From contig NZ_CP035088.1 of assembly GCF_004786035.1 (NCBI RefSeq), positions 713,501 through 777,500 of the forward strand: 64,000 nt of DNA, in the 5' to 3' direction. Under the pieces are notes generated by a model. That model ran no database searches, was not told where the DNA came from, and worked only from the letters and a program-made list of their open reading frames with translations. Made by a program: the position numbers and the translations under genes. Below, in pieces: positions 1 through 10,600 of the stretch. Source of the stretch: Pseudomonas viciae (GTDB lineage Bacteria; Pseudomonadota; Gammaproteobacteria; Pseudomonadales; Pseudomonadaceae). The number at the start of each line of letters is the position of its first letter. Positions within the stretch are counted from its first letter, which is position 1.

Positions 1-476
1 TGCAGCGTGACGTAGGGGCGCAGTTCGTGCCGGGACGCCAGTCGCAGGTAGACGTCCAGCGGTTTATCGCTGTGGGGCAGCGCCAGCATGAAATCGCTGG
101 TGGGCACGGGGAGTTCGGTACGTGGCAGGGTATCGCCGCTGACTTGTTGGTCAATCAGGGCGTCGCCGTCCAGCACATAGAGATTCAGGCGAGACAGGTC
201 GGGCGCGAAGATGCGCAGTATTTGTTCATGCCTGTCGGGGGCCAGCCGGAAGCGCAGCCACAGTGCGCCGCCAGGCTCGGCGGCCCTGAGGCGGTCGAGG
301 TCGATGGGGCTGAATTGATTGGTGTAGCGGGCAGAGCGGATGTCGCTCAGCTTCAGGTCGCCCTGTTCGTCGAGCAATACCGCCCAGCCACTACCGGGCG
401 CGGCCTGTGCGGGGAACATACAGAGCAGCGTCAGCAGGGTGACGGTTAAGCCTATGGCAATCCTGAGCCAGCGCAC
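1..476 (-). CDS. retS: Hybrid sensor kinase RetS, N-terminal part (gene runs off the window)
   Basis: Partial: the first 158 codons, continuing past base 1. Translation from a GTG at 476 gives a short hydrophobic leader (RWLRIAIGLTVTLLTLL) followed by an extracytoplasmic region with GALWLRFRL and a run of beta-strand-like sequence. This fits the 7TMR-DISMED2 sensor domain at the front of RetS. The GTG is preceded by GAAGGGA at good spacing, and no better ATG lies nearby; the next in-frame ATG would remove the signal segment. The neighbour downstream is purD on the same strand, the same order as PA4856 (retS)-PA4855 (purD) in P. aeruginosa. RetS is an inner-membrane hybrid kinase that blocks GacS and so steers the switch between motile/virulent and biofilm states. 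The kinase and receiver domains are outside the window, so the name rests on the N-terminus and synteny. Confidence 0.82.
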   Translation of the reverse strand, partial: MRWLRIAIGLTVTLLTLLCMFPAQAAPGSGWAVLLDEQGDLKLSDIRSARYTNQFSPIDLDRLRAAEPGGALWLRFRLAPDRHEQILRIFAPDLSRLNLYVLDGDALIDQQVSGDTLPRTELPVPTSDFMLALPHSDKPLDVYLRLASRHELRPYVTL

Positions 477-534
477 GGCGAAATCCCTTCGTAGGTTGAT
501 GCCAGATTATAACTATGCGCGGCGCCCGAGTAGA

Positions 535-561
535 CAGGCAAGGGCCATAGACCCTTGCCTG
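535..561 (-). terminator. 10-bp hairpin between purD and retS
   Basis: Perfect inverted repeat CAGGCAAGGG / CCCTTGCCTG with a 7-nt loop, 16 bases past the purD stop. No T-run follows on either strand, so it may be a weak or Rho-assisted terminator or an mRNA-stabilising stem rather than a standard intrinsic terminator. Confidence 0.45.
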
Positions 562-576
562 GCTGAATGACCGGAT

Positions 577-1872
577 TTATTCCAGATTTTCGCCACGCTC
601 GCGGGCAATGGCGCGGTAGCCAATGTCCTTGCGGTAGAAACAGCCTTCCCAGTCGAGCTCGGCGGCAAGCTTGTAGGCTTGCTGCTGAGCAGCGTCGACA
701 CTGGCGCCCATGGCGGTGGCGCAAAGCACACGACCACCGGCGGTGACCACTTGGCCGTCCTGCAACGCAGTACCGGCGTGGAACACCTTGCCTTCCAGCT
801 GGGCCGCTGCTTCCAGGCCACGGATTGCGCTGCCTTTGGCGTAGTCGCCCGGGTAACCGCCGGCTGCCAATACGACACCGACGCTTGGGCGCGGATCCCA
901 CTGGGCTTCGACCTTGTCCAGCGCCTGGGCCAGGGCGGCTTCGACCAGCAGCACCAGGCTCGATTGCAGACGCAACATTACCGGCTGGGTTTCAGGATCG
1001 CCGAAACGGCAGTTGAATTCGATGACTTTTGGGTTACCAGCCTTGTCGATCATCAGGCCCGCGTACAGGAAGCCGGTGTAGACGTTGCCTTCCTCGGCCA
1101 TGCCACGCACGGTCGGCCAGATCACCAGGTCCATGACCCGCTGATGCACTTGGGAGGTGACCACCGGGGCCGGGGAGTAGGCACCCATGCCGCCGGTGTT
1201 CGGGCCGCTGTCGCCATCGCCGACTCGTTTGTGGTCCTGGCTGGTGGCCATCGGCAAGACGTTCTTGCCATCGACCATGACGATGAAGCTGGCTTCCTCG
1301 CCGTCGAGAAACTCTTCGATCACCACCCGGGAACCGGCGTCACCGAAGGCATTGCCGGCCAGCATGTCGCGCACGGCGTCTTCGGCTTCGGCCAGGGTCA
1401 TGGCAACGATCACGCCTTTACCGGCGGCCAGGCCATCGGCCTTGATCACGATCGGTGCGCCTTTCTCGCGCAGGTAAGCCAGGGCCGGCTCGATTTCGGT
1501 GAAGTTCTGATAATCGGCGGTCGGGATCTTGTGACGCGCCAGGAAGTCCTTGGTGAACGCTTTCGAGCCTTCCAACTGCGCGGCGCCGGCGGTCGGACCG
1601 AAGCAATCCAGGCCGCGGGAGCGGAACAGGTCGACCACACCGGCGACCAACGGCACTTCCGGACCGACGATGGTCAGCGAGACGTTCTTCTCGGCGAAAT
1701 CGGCCAGTTGTTCCAGGGCCAGCACGTCGATGGCGACGTTTTCGCATTTGGCTTCGATGGCGGTGCCGGCATTGCCTGGTGCTACGAAGACCTTCTGCAC
1801 ACGGGGATCCTGAGCCACTTTCCAAGCCAGGGCGTGTTCACGGCCACCGCTGCCAATGATCAAAACATTCAT
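577..1872 (-). CDS. purD: Phosphoribosylamine-glycine ligase (GAR synthetase)
   Basis: A 431-residue cytosolic enzyme that joins phosphoribosylamine and glycine with ATP to give GAR, step 2 of de novo purine synthesis. It begins MNVLIIGSGGREHALAWK, the standard PurD N-terminus. An ATP-grasp domain follows (VIKADGLAAGKGVIVA near residue 140, metal-binding EFNCRFGDPETQ near 285). The C-terminal barrel domain carries GVVLAAGGYPGDY. Length is normal for the family. The ATG at 1872 was chosen over an upstream in-frame extension, because the 34 extra residues come from a REP element. It lies downstream of purH on the same strand, separated by a REP pair, so it may have its own promoter or be read through from purH. 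Confidence 0.97.
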   Translation of the reverse strand: MNVLIIGSGGREHALAWKVAQDPRVQKVFVAPGNAGTAIEAKCENVAIDVLALEQLADFAEKNVSLTIVGPEVPLVAGVVDLFRSRGLDCFGPTAGAAQLEGSKAFTKDFLARHKIPTADYQNFTEIEPALAYLREKGAPIVIKADGLAAGKGVIVAMTLAEAEDAVRDMLAGNAFGDAGSRVVIEEFLDGEEASFIVMVDGKNVLPMATSQDHKRVGDGDSGPNTGGMGAYSPAPVVTSQVHQRVMDLVIWPTVRGMAEEGNVYTGFLYAGLMIDKAGNPKVIEFNCRFGDPETQPVMLRLQSSLVLLVEAALAQALDKVEAQWDPRPSVGVVLAAGGYPGDYAKGSAIRGLEAAAQLEGKVFHAGTALQDGQVVTAGGRVLCATAMGASVDAAQQQAYKLAAELDWEGCFYRKDIGYRAIARERGENLE

Positions 1873-1925
1873 TTCAAAAACCTCGGATGACGCTGATTCT
1901 GTTGAGCACCACAGAGATGCTTTTC

Positions 1926-2046
1926 TGTGGGAGCGAGTTTGTGTGGGAGCAAGGCTTGCCCGCGACGCAGGCAACTCGGTTGATCAGGCGAACCGAGGTG
2001 ATGCTATCGCGGGCAAGCCTTGCTCCCGCACAAATCCAGCTCCCAC
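1926..2046. repeat. REP element pair between purH and purD
   Basis: Two inverted copies of the Pseudomonas REP core (GTGGGAGCAAGGCTTGCCCG and its reverse complement), flanked by two further partial GTGGGAGC/GCTCCCAC arms. The whole can fold into a long imperfect hairpin in the purH-purD spacer. Confidence 0.88.
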
Positions 2047-2057
2047 ATTGATCGATG

Positions 2058-3665
2058 TTAGTGACGGAAGTGACGCATGCCAGTAAAGACCATGGCGATG
2101 CCAGCCTCGTCGGCCGCAGCAATCACTTCAGCGTCACGCATCGAGCCACCTGGCTGGATCACCGCGGTGATGCCGACCTTGGCCGCGTTGTCGATGCCGT
2201 CGCGGAACGGGAAGAATGCATCGGAGGCCATGACCGCGCCCTGTACCTGCAAGCCTGCGTGTTCGGCCTTGATCGCGGCGATGCGGGCCGAGTTCACGCG
2301 GCTCATCTGGCCGGCGCCGACGCCGATGGTCTGACGGTTCTTGGCGTAGACGATGGCGTTGGACTTGACGTACTTGGCGACTTTCCAGGCGAAGATCAGG
2401 TCGTTGATTTCCTGTTCGCTCGGGGCGCGCTTGGTCACCACTTTCAGGTCTTCGCTACCGATCATGCCGATGTCACGGCTCTGTACCAGCAGGCCGCCGT
2501 TGACACGCTTGTAGTCCCAGGCCGGTGCACGGTCGGCCGACCATTGGCCGCAAGCCAGCAGGCGCACGTTGGCCTTGGCGGCGACGATGGCGCGGGCTTC
2601 TTCGCTGACCGAAGGGGCGATGATCACTTCGACGAATTGGCGCTCGACGATAGCCTTGGCGGTCGCGGCGTCCAGTTCACGGTTGAAGGCGATGATGCCG
2701 CCGAAGGCCGATTCGGTGTCGGTGGCGTAGGCCAGTTCGTAGGCTTGACGGATGCCGCCCTCGGCGTCCGGGCTCACGGCCACGCCGCATGGGTTGGCGT
2801 GCTTGACGATCACGCAGGCGGGCTTGACGAAGCTCTTCACGCATTCCAGCGCGGCGTCGGTGTCGGCCACGTTGTTGAACGACAGTTCCTTGCCTTGCAG
2901 CTGGGTGGCGGTGGCGATGCCGACTTCGGCAGGCTTGGCTTCCACGTAGAACGCCGCGCTCTGGTGCGGGTTCTCGCCGTAGCGCATTTCCTGGGCCTTG
3001 ATGAACTGGGTGTTGAAGGTGCGCGGGAATTCGCTGCGGCCTTCGGTCGACAGGGTTTCAGCGGCCTGGTTCACTGTGCCCATGTAGTTGGCGATCATGC
3101 CGTCGTAGGCGGCGGTGTGTTCGAAGGCCTTGAGCATCAGGTCGAAACGCTGGGCGTAGGTCAGGCCGCCGGCCTTGAGGTTGTCTAGCACGCTGGCGTA
3201 GTCGCTGGCGTTGACCACGATGGCCACGTCTTTGTGGTTCTTGGCTGCCGAACGGACCATGGTCGGGCCACCGATGTCGATGTTCTCGATGGCGGTCGGC
3301 AGGTCGCAGCCTGGCTTGTTGATGGTGGCTTCGAACGGGTAGAGGTTGACGGCTACCAGGTCGATCGGCTTGATGCCGTGTTCGTTCATGATGGCGTCGT
3401 CGATGCCGCGACGACCCAGGATCCCGCCGTGGATTTTCGGGTGCAGGGTCTTGACCCGACCGTCCATCATTTCTGCAAAACCGGTGTAGTCCGCGACTTC
3501 CACTGCGGCGACGCCGTTGTCCTGCAGCAGCTTGAAAGTCCCGCCGGTGGAGAGAATCTCGACGCCCAGCTGTTGCAGCTCGCGGGCGAATTCGAGGATC
3601 CCGGTCTTGTCGGAGACGCTGATCAAGGCGCGGCGGATCGGCAGGCGGGTGGTCTGGTCGGTCAT
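2058..3665 (-). CDS. purH: Bifunctional AICAR transformylase / IMP cyclohydrolase
   Basis: A 535-residue cytosolic enzyme catalysing the last two steps of IMP synthesis: formyl transfer from 10-formyl-THF to AICAR, then ring closure. The N-terminal MGS-like cyclohydrolase domain runs from [12 protein letters not shown] through STGGTFKLL and [13 protein letters not shown]. The transformylase domain includes RYGENPHQ (near residue 225), GKELSFNN and VKHANPCG. The start is placed at MTDQTTRLP, matching the family N-terminus; seven upstream in-frame codons were excluded. Base composition and codon use look like the neighbouring core genes. A terminator of the upstream dusB-fis unit lies just in front of it. 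Confidence 0.97.
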   Translation of the reverse strand: MTDQTTRLPIRRALISVSDKTGILEFARELQQLGVEILSTGGTFKLLQDNGVAAVEVADYTGFAEMMDGRVKTLHPKIHGGILGRRGIDDAIMNEHGIKPIDLVAVNLYPFEATINKPGCDLPTAIENIDIGGPTMVRSAAKNHKDVAIVVNASDYASVLDNLKAGGLTYAQRFDLMLKAFEHTAAYDGMIANYMGTVNQAAETLSTEGRSEFPRTFNTQFIKAQEMRYGENPHQSAAFYVEAKPAEVGIATATQLQGKELSFNNVADTDAALECVKSFVKPACVIVKHANPCGVAVSPDAEGGIRQAYELAYATDTESAFGGIIAFNRELDAATAKAIVERQFVEVIIAPSVSEEARAIVAAKANVRLLACGQWSADRAPAWDYKRVNGGLLVQSRDIGMIGSEDLKVVTKRAPSEQEINDLIFAWKVAKYVKSNAIVYAKNRQTIGVGAGQMSRVNSARIAAIKAEHAGLQVQGAVMASDAFFPFRDGIDNAAKVGITAVIQPGGSMRDAEVIAAADEAGIAMVFTGMRHFRH

Positions 3666-3697
3666 TTCAATTTCCATCAAAAGCAAGGGAAGTCAGC

Positions 3698-3731
3698 AAA
3701 AAAGGCGACCGTTTTTTACGCGGGCGCCTTT
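3698..3731 (-). terminator. Intrinsic terminator after fis
   Basis: Read on the minus strand: AAAGGCGCCCG, a loop, CGGTCGCCTTTTTT. The 11-bp stem has one mismatch and is followed by a T-run. It lies between fis and purH and would separate the dusB-fis and purH transcripts. Confidence 0.75.
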
Positions 3732-3748
3732 CTGGTTTGATTGAATGC

Positions 3749-4069
3749 TTACAGCAGATCGTACTGCTTGAGTTTCTTGCGCAGGGTGCCGCGGTTCAGG
3801 CCCAGCAGCTCACTGGCCTTGGTCTGGTTGCCCTTGACGTAGTTCATCACGCTTTCGAGCAGAGGTGCCTCGACTTCGGAAAGCACCAGGTTGTACACAT
3901 CCGTGACGGCAGCGCCCTCAAGGTGGGCGAAATAATTGTGCAGCGCCTTCTCGACACTCCCGCGAAGGGTCTGACCTTCTTCGCTGGGCGTGTTGAGGTG
4001 CTGTTTCAAATTCACGTTGTCGCTCACGGGTGTTATTCCACTCACTAAAGTCTCGGTCATCATCGTCAT
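3749..4069 (-). CDS. fis: DNA-binding nucleoid protein Fis
   Basis: A 106-residue protein that acts as a homodimeric nucleoid-associated factor. It bends DNA and modulates rRNA promoters, recombination and growth-phase genes. The C-terminal helix-turn-helix is clear ([19 protein letters not shown]), ending in the family-typical KQYDLL; the N-terminus [11 protein letters not shown] is as in other pseudomonads. Its ATG overlaps the dusB stop as ATGA, the usual dusB-fis operon with translational coupling. Fis proteins commonly activate rrn promoters, and an rrn promoter region lies at the other end of this window, but no link is shown by the sequence. Confidence 0.96.
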   Translation of the reverse strand: MTMMTETLVSGITPVSDNVNLKQHLNTPSEEGQTLRGSVEKALHNYFAHLEGAAVTDVYNLVLSEVEAPLLESVMNYVKGNQTKASELLGLNRGTLRKKLKQYDLL

Positions 4070-5073
4070 GCGGCCACCCCTTCGTCCCCTGTCAGGCTCT
4101 TGTAACGCTCAGCGAAGAACCCCTGAACGTCGGCGCATTGTGCTTGTGTACCATCCAAACGATTGAAACGGGCGCGAAACTCCCTGGCGCCCGGCAGGGT
4201 TGCGAGATACCAGCCCACATGCTTGCGAGCGATGCGTACACCCATGACTTCTCCGTAGAAGGCATGCAGCGCGGCCAGATGCTCTAGCAGAATACGTTCC
4301 ACCTCGGACAACTGCGGCGCAGCGAGCTTTTCGCCGGTGCGCAGAAAGTGTTCGATCTCACGAAAAATCCATGGGCGCCCTTGGGCGGCCCGGCCAATCA
4401 ACAGTCCGTCGGCACCGGTCGCGTCCAACACATACCGGGCTTTCTCGGGCGAATCGATGTCGCCGTTGGCAAAGACCGGGATCGACACCGCCTGCTTGAT
4501 CGCGGCGATGGTGTCGTACTCGGCTTCACCGGTGTACAGGTCGGCACGGGTGCGGCCATGGACCGCCAACGCCGTGATACCTGCCTGTTCGGCAATCTTC
4601 GCCACCGTCAGGCCGTTCTTGTTCTCCCGGTCCCACCCGGTGCGGATCTTCAGGGTCACCGGCACATCGACTGCGGCGACGACGGCCCGCAGGATCTCGG
4701 TGACCAGGGTTTCATCTTTCAACAGGGCGGAGCCGGCAGCCTTGTTGCAGACCTTCTTCGCCGGGCAGCCCATGTTGATGTCGATGATCTGCGCGCCCAG
4801 TGCCACATTGGCCCGGGCCGCCTCCGCCAGCATCTGGGCGTCGCCACCGGCGATCTGTACCGAGCGGGGCTCGGGATCACCTTCGTGGATCATGCGCAGA
4901 CGCGATTTGCGGGTGTTCCACAAACTCATGTCGCTGGTGACCATTTCCGAAACCACCAGACCTGCGCCCAGTCGTTTGCACAGCTGACGAAAGGGCTGGT
5001 CGGTGACGCCCGCCATAGGGGCGAGAATCAGGCCGTTCTGCAATGTATATGGGCCGATGCGTACCGCCGACAT
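4066..5073 (-). CDS. dusB: tRNA-dihydrouridine synthase B
   Basis: A 335-residue flavoenzyme that reduces specific uridines in the tRNA D-loop to dihydrouridine with FMN and NADPH. The TIM-barrel signature [13 protein letters not shown] is at the N-terminus. The catalytic-cysteine motif [16 protein letters not shown] lies near residue 100, with FMN-phosphate-binding GNGDIDS-like (FANGDID) and [14 protein letters not shown] sequences later on. It is the first gene of the dusB-fis operon and overlaps fis by 4 bases. Length and order are standard for gamma-proteobacteria. Confidence 0.95.
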   Translation of the reverse strand: MSAVRIGPYTLQNGLILAPMAGVTDQPFRQLCKRLGAGLVVSEMVTSDMSLWNTRKSRLRMIHEGDPEPRSVQIAGGDAQMLAEAARANVALGAQIIDINMGCPAKKVCNKAAGSALLKDETLVTEILRAVVAAVDVPVTLKIRTGWDRENKNGLTVAKIAEQAGITALAVHGRTRADLYTGEAEYDTIAAIKQAVSIPVFANGDIDSPEKARYVLDATGADGLLIGRAAQGRPWIFREIEHFLRTGEKLAAPQLSEVERILLEHLAALHAFYGEVMGVRIARKHVGWYLATLPGAREFRARFNRLDGTQAQCADVQGFFAERYKSLTGDEGVAA

Positions 5074-5257
5074 AGGACTTCCCTGAAGTGGGGCCGGATC
5101 ATGAGACTTCGAAAAAGGGTTGGCATGATACCCGCTCTCGATGACTGGATAAAGGTCGAATTGGATAAAATCTGAACAGCTATTTTGTTATCGCCAGCGG
5201 TTTGGTCCGGGTGGGGTCAGTCAGAAAGCTGCCGTCAATCGGCCGACCCTGGCCGCT

Positions 5258-6487
5258 TCACTCGGGCGAATGGAAGCTCAAGCTGTAGTTCACCGCTTTA
5301 GGTCCTGGGTCCAGGATGTCCAGTGCGATGTGGATGGGCGTCTGCGGCGGCATTTCGCCGCGGCCTTCGAGATCGCCACCCAGGTATTCCCCGGGCTTGA
5401 AGCGGCGGCTGGCGATCAGGTGCCCGTTCAGGTCGGCGAAACGCAGCTCCAGCAGCGGAAAAGGCTGGGAGAAGGGCGCACGGTTGTAGATGATCGCGTC
5501 TACCACCAGGGCACCGCTGAACTCCGGATGGCTGCGTACCACCAGGTTGCTGCTCTTGATCTTGGCGATGTCGACCTTGGACGGAACGTCGCAGCCGATG
5601 GTCGGGCAGATTTGCAGGAACCATGGGCGGTACTGGTCCTGGCGGGCCAGTTCTTCGAAATGGTAGGCAATGTACTGGCCGGCCAGGGCTGCGCTGGCGA
5701 GCAGTATCAACAGGCCCCACAGCAAGCGTCGACCCCAGGGCGAGCGGCGTTTGCGCCAGTCCAGTTGCAGCGGGTCGTCGTCCAGGTCGTGGAGGGCCTC
5801 GGCGCGTATTCCCGGTTCATGGCGCTCGCGCGTCTTGCGCAACGGCACCGGCGGCACCGGTTCCTCGTCGTGATCGTCGGTGGCAGACAGGCGTTCGAGA
5901 TGTTCGTGGGGCTCGTCGTCTGGTTCCAGGCGCAGCAGGGTGACAGGCTCGTCATCCGGCTCCAGCGGTTCCAGTGCCAGGGACAACGACGGCTCGGTGC
6001 GCGGTGGCCGGGCGGGTTCATGGGGTGCGAATGACTCGACGGGCGTCAGGGTGACGGCTTCGGCGCGCTCGGTAGTGGTTTCGCTGTACAGGCTATCGGA
6101 CCACGGCTCCTGCTCGTTCGAGAGGTGGTCGCGTTGCGCGCTCAGGTTGTCTTCGCGGCGTCGGCCGAAGGTGTCCGGTGCCCGCTTGTCACGCCGTTCC
6201 AGGCGTGCCAGTTCCTTGTCCAGATCATCGAGGTCGAGCTCGGCGGCGGTCCATTGTTTCTGGCTGATCGCCCGAGGTGGCGTTTCTGCGGCAGGCGTCT
6301 TGATCGGCGGCGCCAGGGGGCTGACGGTTTCCTTGCCAGTACGTTGTTCCAGCAATTGCCGCGCGGCATTGAACACTTGCAGGCACGAGCCGCAACGAAC
6401 CACTCCGCGGGCCACGGTCAATTGACCATGGTTGACGCGAAAACTGGTGTGGCAATGCGGACACTGGGTGACGAAGCTGTCAGTCAT
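5258..6487 (-). CDS. Zinc-ribbon and DUF3426 domain protein
   Basis: 409 residues. The N-terminus carries a zinc ribbon (CPHC at residues 8-11, then CGSC about 21 residues later; MJ0042-type finger). A long acidic, low-complexity linker follows (residues ~60-255), with several LEPDDEP repeats. One membrane segment (LLWGLLILLASAALAG, near 265) leads to a C-terminal DUF3426 domain of about 120 residues, presumably periplasmic. It corresponds by position to PA4851. Its function is not established; the layout suggests a membrane-anchored protein with a cytoplasmic zinc finger. It sits 30 bases from prmA on the same strand and is probably co-transcribed with it. Confidence 0.85.
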   Translation of the reverse strand: MTDSFVTQCPHCHTSFRVNHGQLTVARGVVRCGSCLQVFNAARQLLEQRTGKETVSPLAPPIKTPAAETPPRAISQKQWTAAELDLDDLDKELARLERRDKRAPDTFGRRREDNLSAQRDHLSNEQEPWSDSLYSETTTERAEAVTLTPVESFAPHEPARPPRTEPSLSLALEPLEPDDEPVTLLRLEPDDEPHEHLERLSATDDHDEEPVPPVPLRKTRERHEPGIRAEALHDLDDDPLQLDWRKRRSPWGRRLLWGLLILLASAALAGQYIAYHFEELARQDQYRPWFLQICPTIGCDVPSKVDIAKIKSSNLVVRSHPEFSGALVVDAIIYNRAPFSQPFPLLELRFADLNGHLIASRRFKPGEYLGGDLEGRGEMPPQTPIHIALDILDPGPKAVNYSLSFHSPE

Positions 6488-6517
6488 GCGGCAATCCGGT
6501 TGATACAGGCGGCCATT

Positions 6518-7396
6518 CTAGCGCCGACGTCCGGTAATGCGCACCCAGCCATCGCGATTGGCGATCGGGTCCAGGGCAAAGTCCGTGGCATAGGCGGCGG
6601 CGACTTCCTCGCCCTGTTCGGCGAGGATGCCCGACAATGCCAGGCGCCCACCCGGCTTGACCAGGCTGGACAATTGCGGCGCCAGGGACACCAGCGGGCC
6701 GGCCAGGATATTGGCCACCAATACGTCGGCCTGGACTTGTGGCAAGTCCTGCGGCAGGTATAGCGGGAACAGTGCTTCGGCAATGTTGTTGCGTCCGGCG
6801 TTGTCGCGGGATGCTTCCAGGGCCTGGACGTCGATGTCGGTACCGACCGCCTCTTTGGCGCCCAGCAGCAGCGCGGCTATCGCCAGAATCCCCGAGCCGC
6901 AGCCGAAATCGAGGACGTTGCAGCCCTTCAGGTCCTGGCCGTCGAGCCATTCCAGGCACAGCGCGGTGGTCGGATGCGTGCCGGTGCCGAACGCCAGGCC
7001 CGGGTCCAGCAGCAGGTTCACGGCCTCGGGCTCTGGCGCCGCGTGCCAGCTCGGTACGATCCACAGGCGCTGGCCGAAGCGCATCGGCTGGAAGTTGTCC
7101 ATCCAGCTGCGTTCCCAGTCCTGGTCTTCGATCACTTCGCTGTGATGCTCGGGCAGCGGGCTGCCGGTCAGCAGCTCAAGATGGGCCAGCACGCTGGCGG
7201 CCTCGGTGCCGCCTTCGAACAGGGCCAGCAGGTGGGTGTGGGACCACAGCGGCGTGGTATTGAGCTCCGGCTCGAAGATCGGCTGGTCTTCGGCGTCCAT
7301 GAAGGTCACCGATACCGCGCCTACTTCAAGAAACGCGTCTTCGTAGGTTTCGGCTTGTTCCGGGCTGATGGCCAGACGTACTTGCAGCCAAGGCAT
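6518..7396 (-). CDS. prmA: Ribosomal protein L11 methyltransferase
   Basis: 292 residues. It trimethylates several amino groups of ribosomal protein L11 using SAM. The N-terminal L11-recognition domain ([16 protein letters not shown]) is followed by a Rossmann methyltransferase with [19 protein letters not shown] and the SAM motif [20 protein letters not shown] (near residue 165). The start at MPWLQVRL matches the family and drops 16 upstream in-frame codons. The next gene upstream is the large plus-strand toxin gene, transcribed divergently. Confidence 0.96.
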   Translation of the reverse strand: MPWLQVRLAISPEQAETYEDAFLEVGAVSVTFMDAEDQPIFEPELNTTPLWSHTHLLALFEGGTEAASVLAHLELLTGSPLPEHHSEVIEDQDWERSWMDNFQPMRFGQRLWIVPSWHAAPEPEAVNLLLDPGLAFGTGTHPTTALCLEWLDGQDLKGCNVLDFGCGSGILAIAALLLGAKEAVGTDIDVQALEASRDNAGRNNIAEALFPLYLPQDLPQVQADVLVANILAGPLVSLAPQLSSLVKPGGRLALSGILAEQGEEVAAAYATDFALDPIANRDGWVRITGRRR

Positions 7397-7515
7397 GGCG
7401 GGCACCTTTGGAAAAAATCTACAGGGGGCAGCGCAGGGCTGCAAAGGCGCGCAGTGTACGCCAGGTCGCGGTCAAAGTGGATAAGTGAGTCTGTGCCGGC
7501 GGGGTTGGTGTTTCG

Positions 7516-7602
7516 ATATATATATGTATGGCATGGCCGTGTTGTCGGGCGGATAAGGTGCGGGTCCACACAACAGGGAGGAATGTGATGGACAACACGG
7601 CC
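7516..7602 (+). promoter_or_regulatory. Leader of the large toxin gene: TA-rich tract and 12-bp inverted repeat around the start codon
   Basis: An alternating TA tract (about 7515-7525) in otherwise GC-rich DNA is a plausible promoter -10 region. GGCCGTGTTGTC at 7535-7546 is a perfect reverse complement of GACAACACGGCC at 7591-7602, which is codons 2-5 of the toxin gene. The 44-nt loop holds the Shine-Dalgarno AGGGAGGA (about 7575-7582) and the ATG at 7588, directly against the stem. If transcription starts upstream of 7535, the mRNA 5' end would pair with the first codons. The inverted repeat is seen directly; the regulatory role is inferred. Confidence 0.6.
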
Positions 7603-10600
7603 GAGCGGCAAACAAACGTGAACGGCGCGGGGCCGGTAGCTTCCCCGCAGGTGGCAACGGTACAGGCAACTTTGGAGAAATTGTCCCGGTGGCAGGCGGC
7701 TATCGAGGCGCGACTGCAAACCCAGATGAGCTTGCTGGAGGTGCTCGAAGAGTATGTGTTGGTCGAGCTGCGCACTCACTATTACCAAGGCAACATTGAC
7801 CCGCACTTCATTGGCACCCTGCTCGACACGGTGTTGCAACGCATGATCGACCACAAGCCTGTGGTCACTGACGAAGAACAGAATGCGCCCTATCGCTGGC
7901 CGGACGGTGCTGACCTGGGGTTCCCGGTCGAGCGCCGGGAGGTTATCGCCCAGGCGGTGGAGGGAACCGCCGCGGGGTTTATCCAGCACTACAAGGACTA
8001 TCTACGCCGCCATTGGCAAATGACAGAGGGCGACGCTGCGCTTGAGGAGCTGATCAGGCAAAAGCTCGGCGAGCATAGGGTCGCGATCGACAGGCTGTTC
8101 CAGCCTGACCAGTTGCTCGGCATGGATGTCGACGGGTTACGGGAAAACATCGAAAAACTCCAGGATTCCTGGCGTCGGACAAATCAATTGGCCGCCTTGG
8201 CAACCGCTGGCGAGCGCCAGAATCTCAAGGCGCTAACCCGGTTGCAATTGCCTGATTGGTTGCGGGGGCTGAGCAAAGCTGAACATAAAAGGTTGAGGGC
8301 TTTTCAGGAGCAGACCTCGCAAGCTCAGGTGCTGGTGGATGAACTGCTCGATGGCCTGGGTTCGTTGCGTGCGTTCGCCCGGCACTTGGCCAAGGACTAT
8401 GTCCGGCGCGAACTGGACATGGAGGTCGAGCCCGACAGCATTCGCGTGCAATTGCAGTGGCGCTCCATCATTGACCAGCCGGTGCAAGTCCACAGCCTGA
8501 GCGAGCTGCTGGCAGCGGGGCCGGTAAGGCCGGACAGCGTGTCGGTATTCCTGGTGGAAAACGGCGGCATGTTGCGTAACCAGCCACTTTCGCCAGCCTT
8601 CATTACCCAACTGCTGGCGGATGTGGATGCTCCAGCCGGGTACTTGTCGGCATTGCTCAGTCAATATGAACGCCCGGATCTGAAAGACGCCATGCTCGAT
8701 TGGTTCGTGGCGCGACTGGAGCAAAGCGCGTTTATCGCTCGTTGTGCAGGTCATTTGCAGGCGCCTCACCACGAGGCTCTGAAAGCCCTGTGGGAACCTG
8801 AGGCCTCGGGACGATCGGTCACCGTTTGGCGTGTGTCCTGCCTTGCCCTTCCAAACGAGCTGAAGTGTTCCGACCTGCTGTTGTTCTACCGCGAAGACCG
8901 GTCGGGTGAGCTCAGCGAGCTGTTGCTGTACGCCCCCGGCAAGCCTGATGGCCAGGAGTGGATCGAGTTGCCCTCGCTTCGGGCCGTGAGTGCGCAAATA
9001 GGTGCATGGATTGAACGTGAAGCGGGTCGCCAATACCTGCTGCAGCAACTCTCTGTGGCCGAGCGTGATGTGGCCCGGGAGTACTTTGCCGCCGTGGCGG
9101 ACAAGCCGACGGCATGGGATCTGAACAAAGATCCCAGGGCCACGACGACTGCCTTCAAGGCCTGCCTCGAAGCGTCCGTTGCCATGGGCTTGGCCAACAA
9201 CCTGGCGCAGGTGGAGCAGGACGAATCGCCTCGGTGGTACGCCGCCCTGCCGCTTGACTCCCGGCGCATCATCAGCAGTTTGAGCCAGGAGTTTCGGGTT
9301 CATCAGCAGGTCTTCAACGAGCAGCTTGCGGGCTATGAAGTCTTTGTGGATTTCGCCAAGCGTACTGTCAGCCAAGCCATCGCGCCGTACATGCGCAGCA
9401 CGGGTGTGCAGGAAGTGGTCGACCCCGCAACGGTGCTCATCGACTACAGCCCGGGGCTGGCGGATGGCAAGACGAAGGTCGCCAGCCTGCTGGAACTTGC
9501 CATCCATGGGTATGACGACAATTGGGGCATCGACAACCCCAGGAAGGGCGTGCGCTCATCGGTTGGGCAGGACCTGGGGCAGGTCCGCAGTGCGGAGCTG
9601 GCGACCTACATTCGACGGGCTTACGTGGGCGAGCAGTATGCGCGCCAGGTTCGCGCCCGGTTTCTCGATGCTAATGCTCCCGAATACACCAAGCGACGCA
9701 CGGCCTATCGCAACCTGTTGCTGACCAGGATGGACCGCGACCTGCGTGTCGCGACGGGCAAATCCTTGGTGAACGCTCGTGAGTTCTGGTGGCTCACTCG
9801 GCAAATCACGCTCCTGAGTGAGTCGATGCCTGTGAACGGTGCAGTGAGTTCCGAGGCCGTCGCACAGCGCGAAGGCGTGTTCAGGTTTACCGTCGGCGGC
9901 CATGTCGTATTGGGTGTCTATGTCTTTGCCTACTTTGATCCCAAGGGGGTCTATTGGCTGTACACCCCCGACGCTCCGGATGGCGTCATGTTTCGCCAAT
10001 ACCAGGACTTCCCCGGGGCGGTCGCCGCACGCCTGCGTGATTACGTGCTGGAGCGCGTGGCAGTCGGTGCCCGTGCCGCCGCCAGGAGCTCGCTGATGGG
10101 GTTGGCGGCAACGAGCGTCGGCCTCGATGCGGTGCGCGAGTTCAATCGGGTGATGGATATCTCGGCGGAGTTCGATGCCTACATCGAACGCGCTGTCACT
10201 GACGTGGAGGACGTCACCAACAGTCGCGGCGAGGTGATCAGGCATCAGGTGATCAAGGGGCTGCTCTTTGCCTCCGCTCCCGTGTGCATGGTTTATCCGC
10301 CCTTTGCCCTGCTGCTGGATGCCGGTTTTATTGCCCTCAGTTCCAGGCAGGCGATCGAGGCGCATGTGCAGGGCGACACGGATCGGGCGCTCGGCCATTG
10401 GCTGCAAGCGACTTGGGGGGCACTGTTCGGCATGCTTGGGGCAACGAGCATGGCCCCATTGCTGGGACAGGCTGTCAGGAGCCTGAAGCTCGCCGTGAGG
10501 CCGATGTCACTGGCCGCCCAGCGCTTGAGGCATGTGCCATCGGTCGCCGCCAGGGAAGCCGGGCCGCTGATCCAACCCATCCGTTTCAATCCGAAACAAG

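Noticed and set aside
679..3188. Long plus-strand frames opposite purD and purH
   Set aside because: Both are mirror frames of confirmed enzymes.
7528..7587. Upstream in-frame start for the toxin (ATG at 7528)
   Set aside because: No Shine-Dalgarno; the ATG at 7588 has a strong one. The extra 20 residues would also be translated through the inverted repeat.
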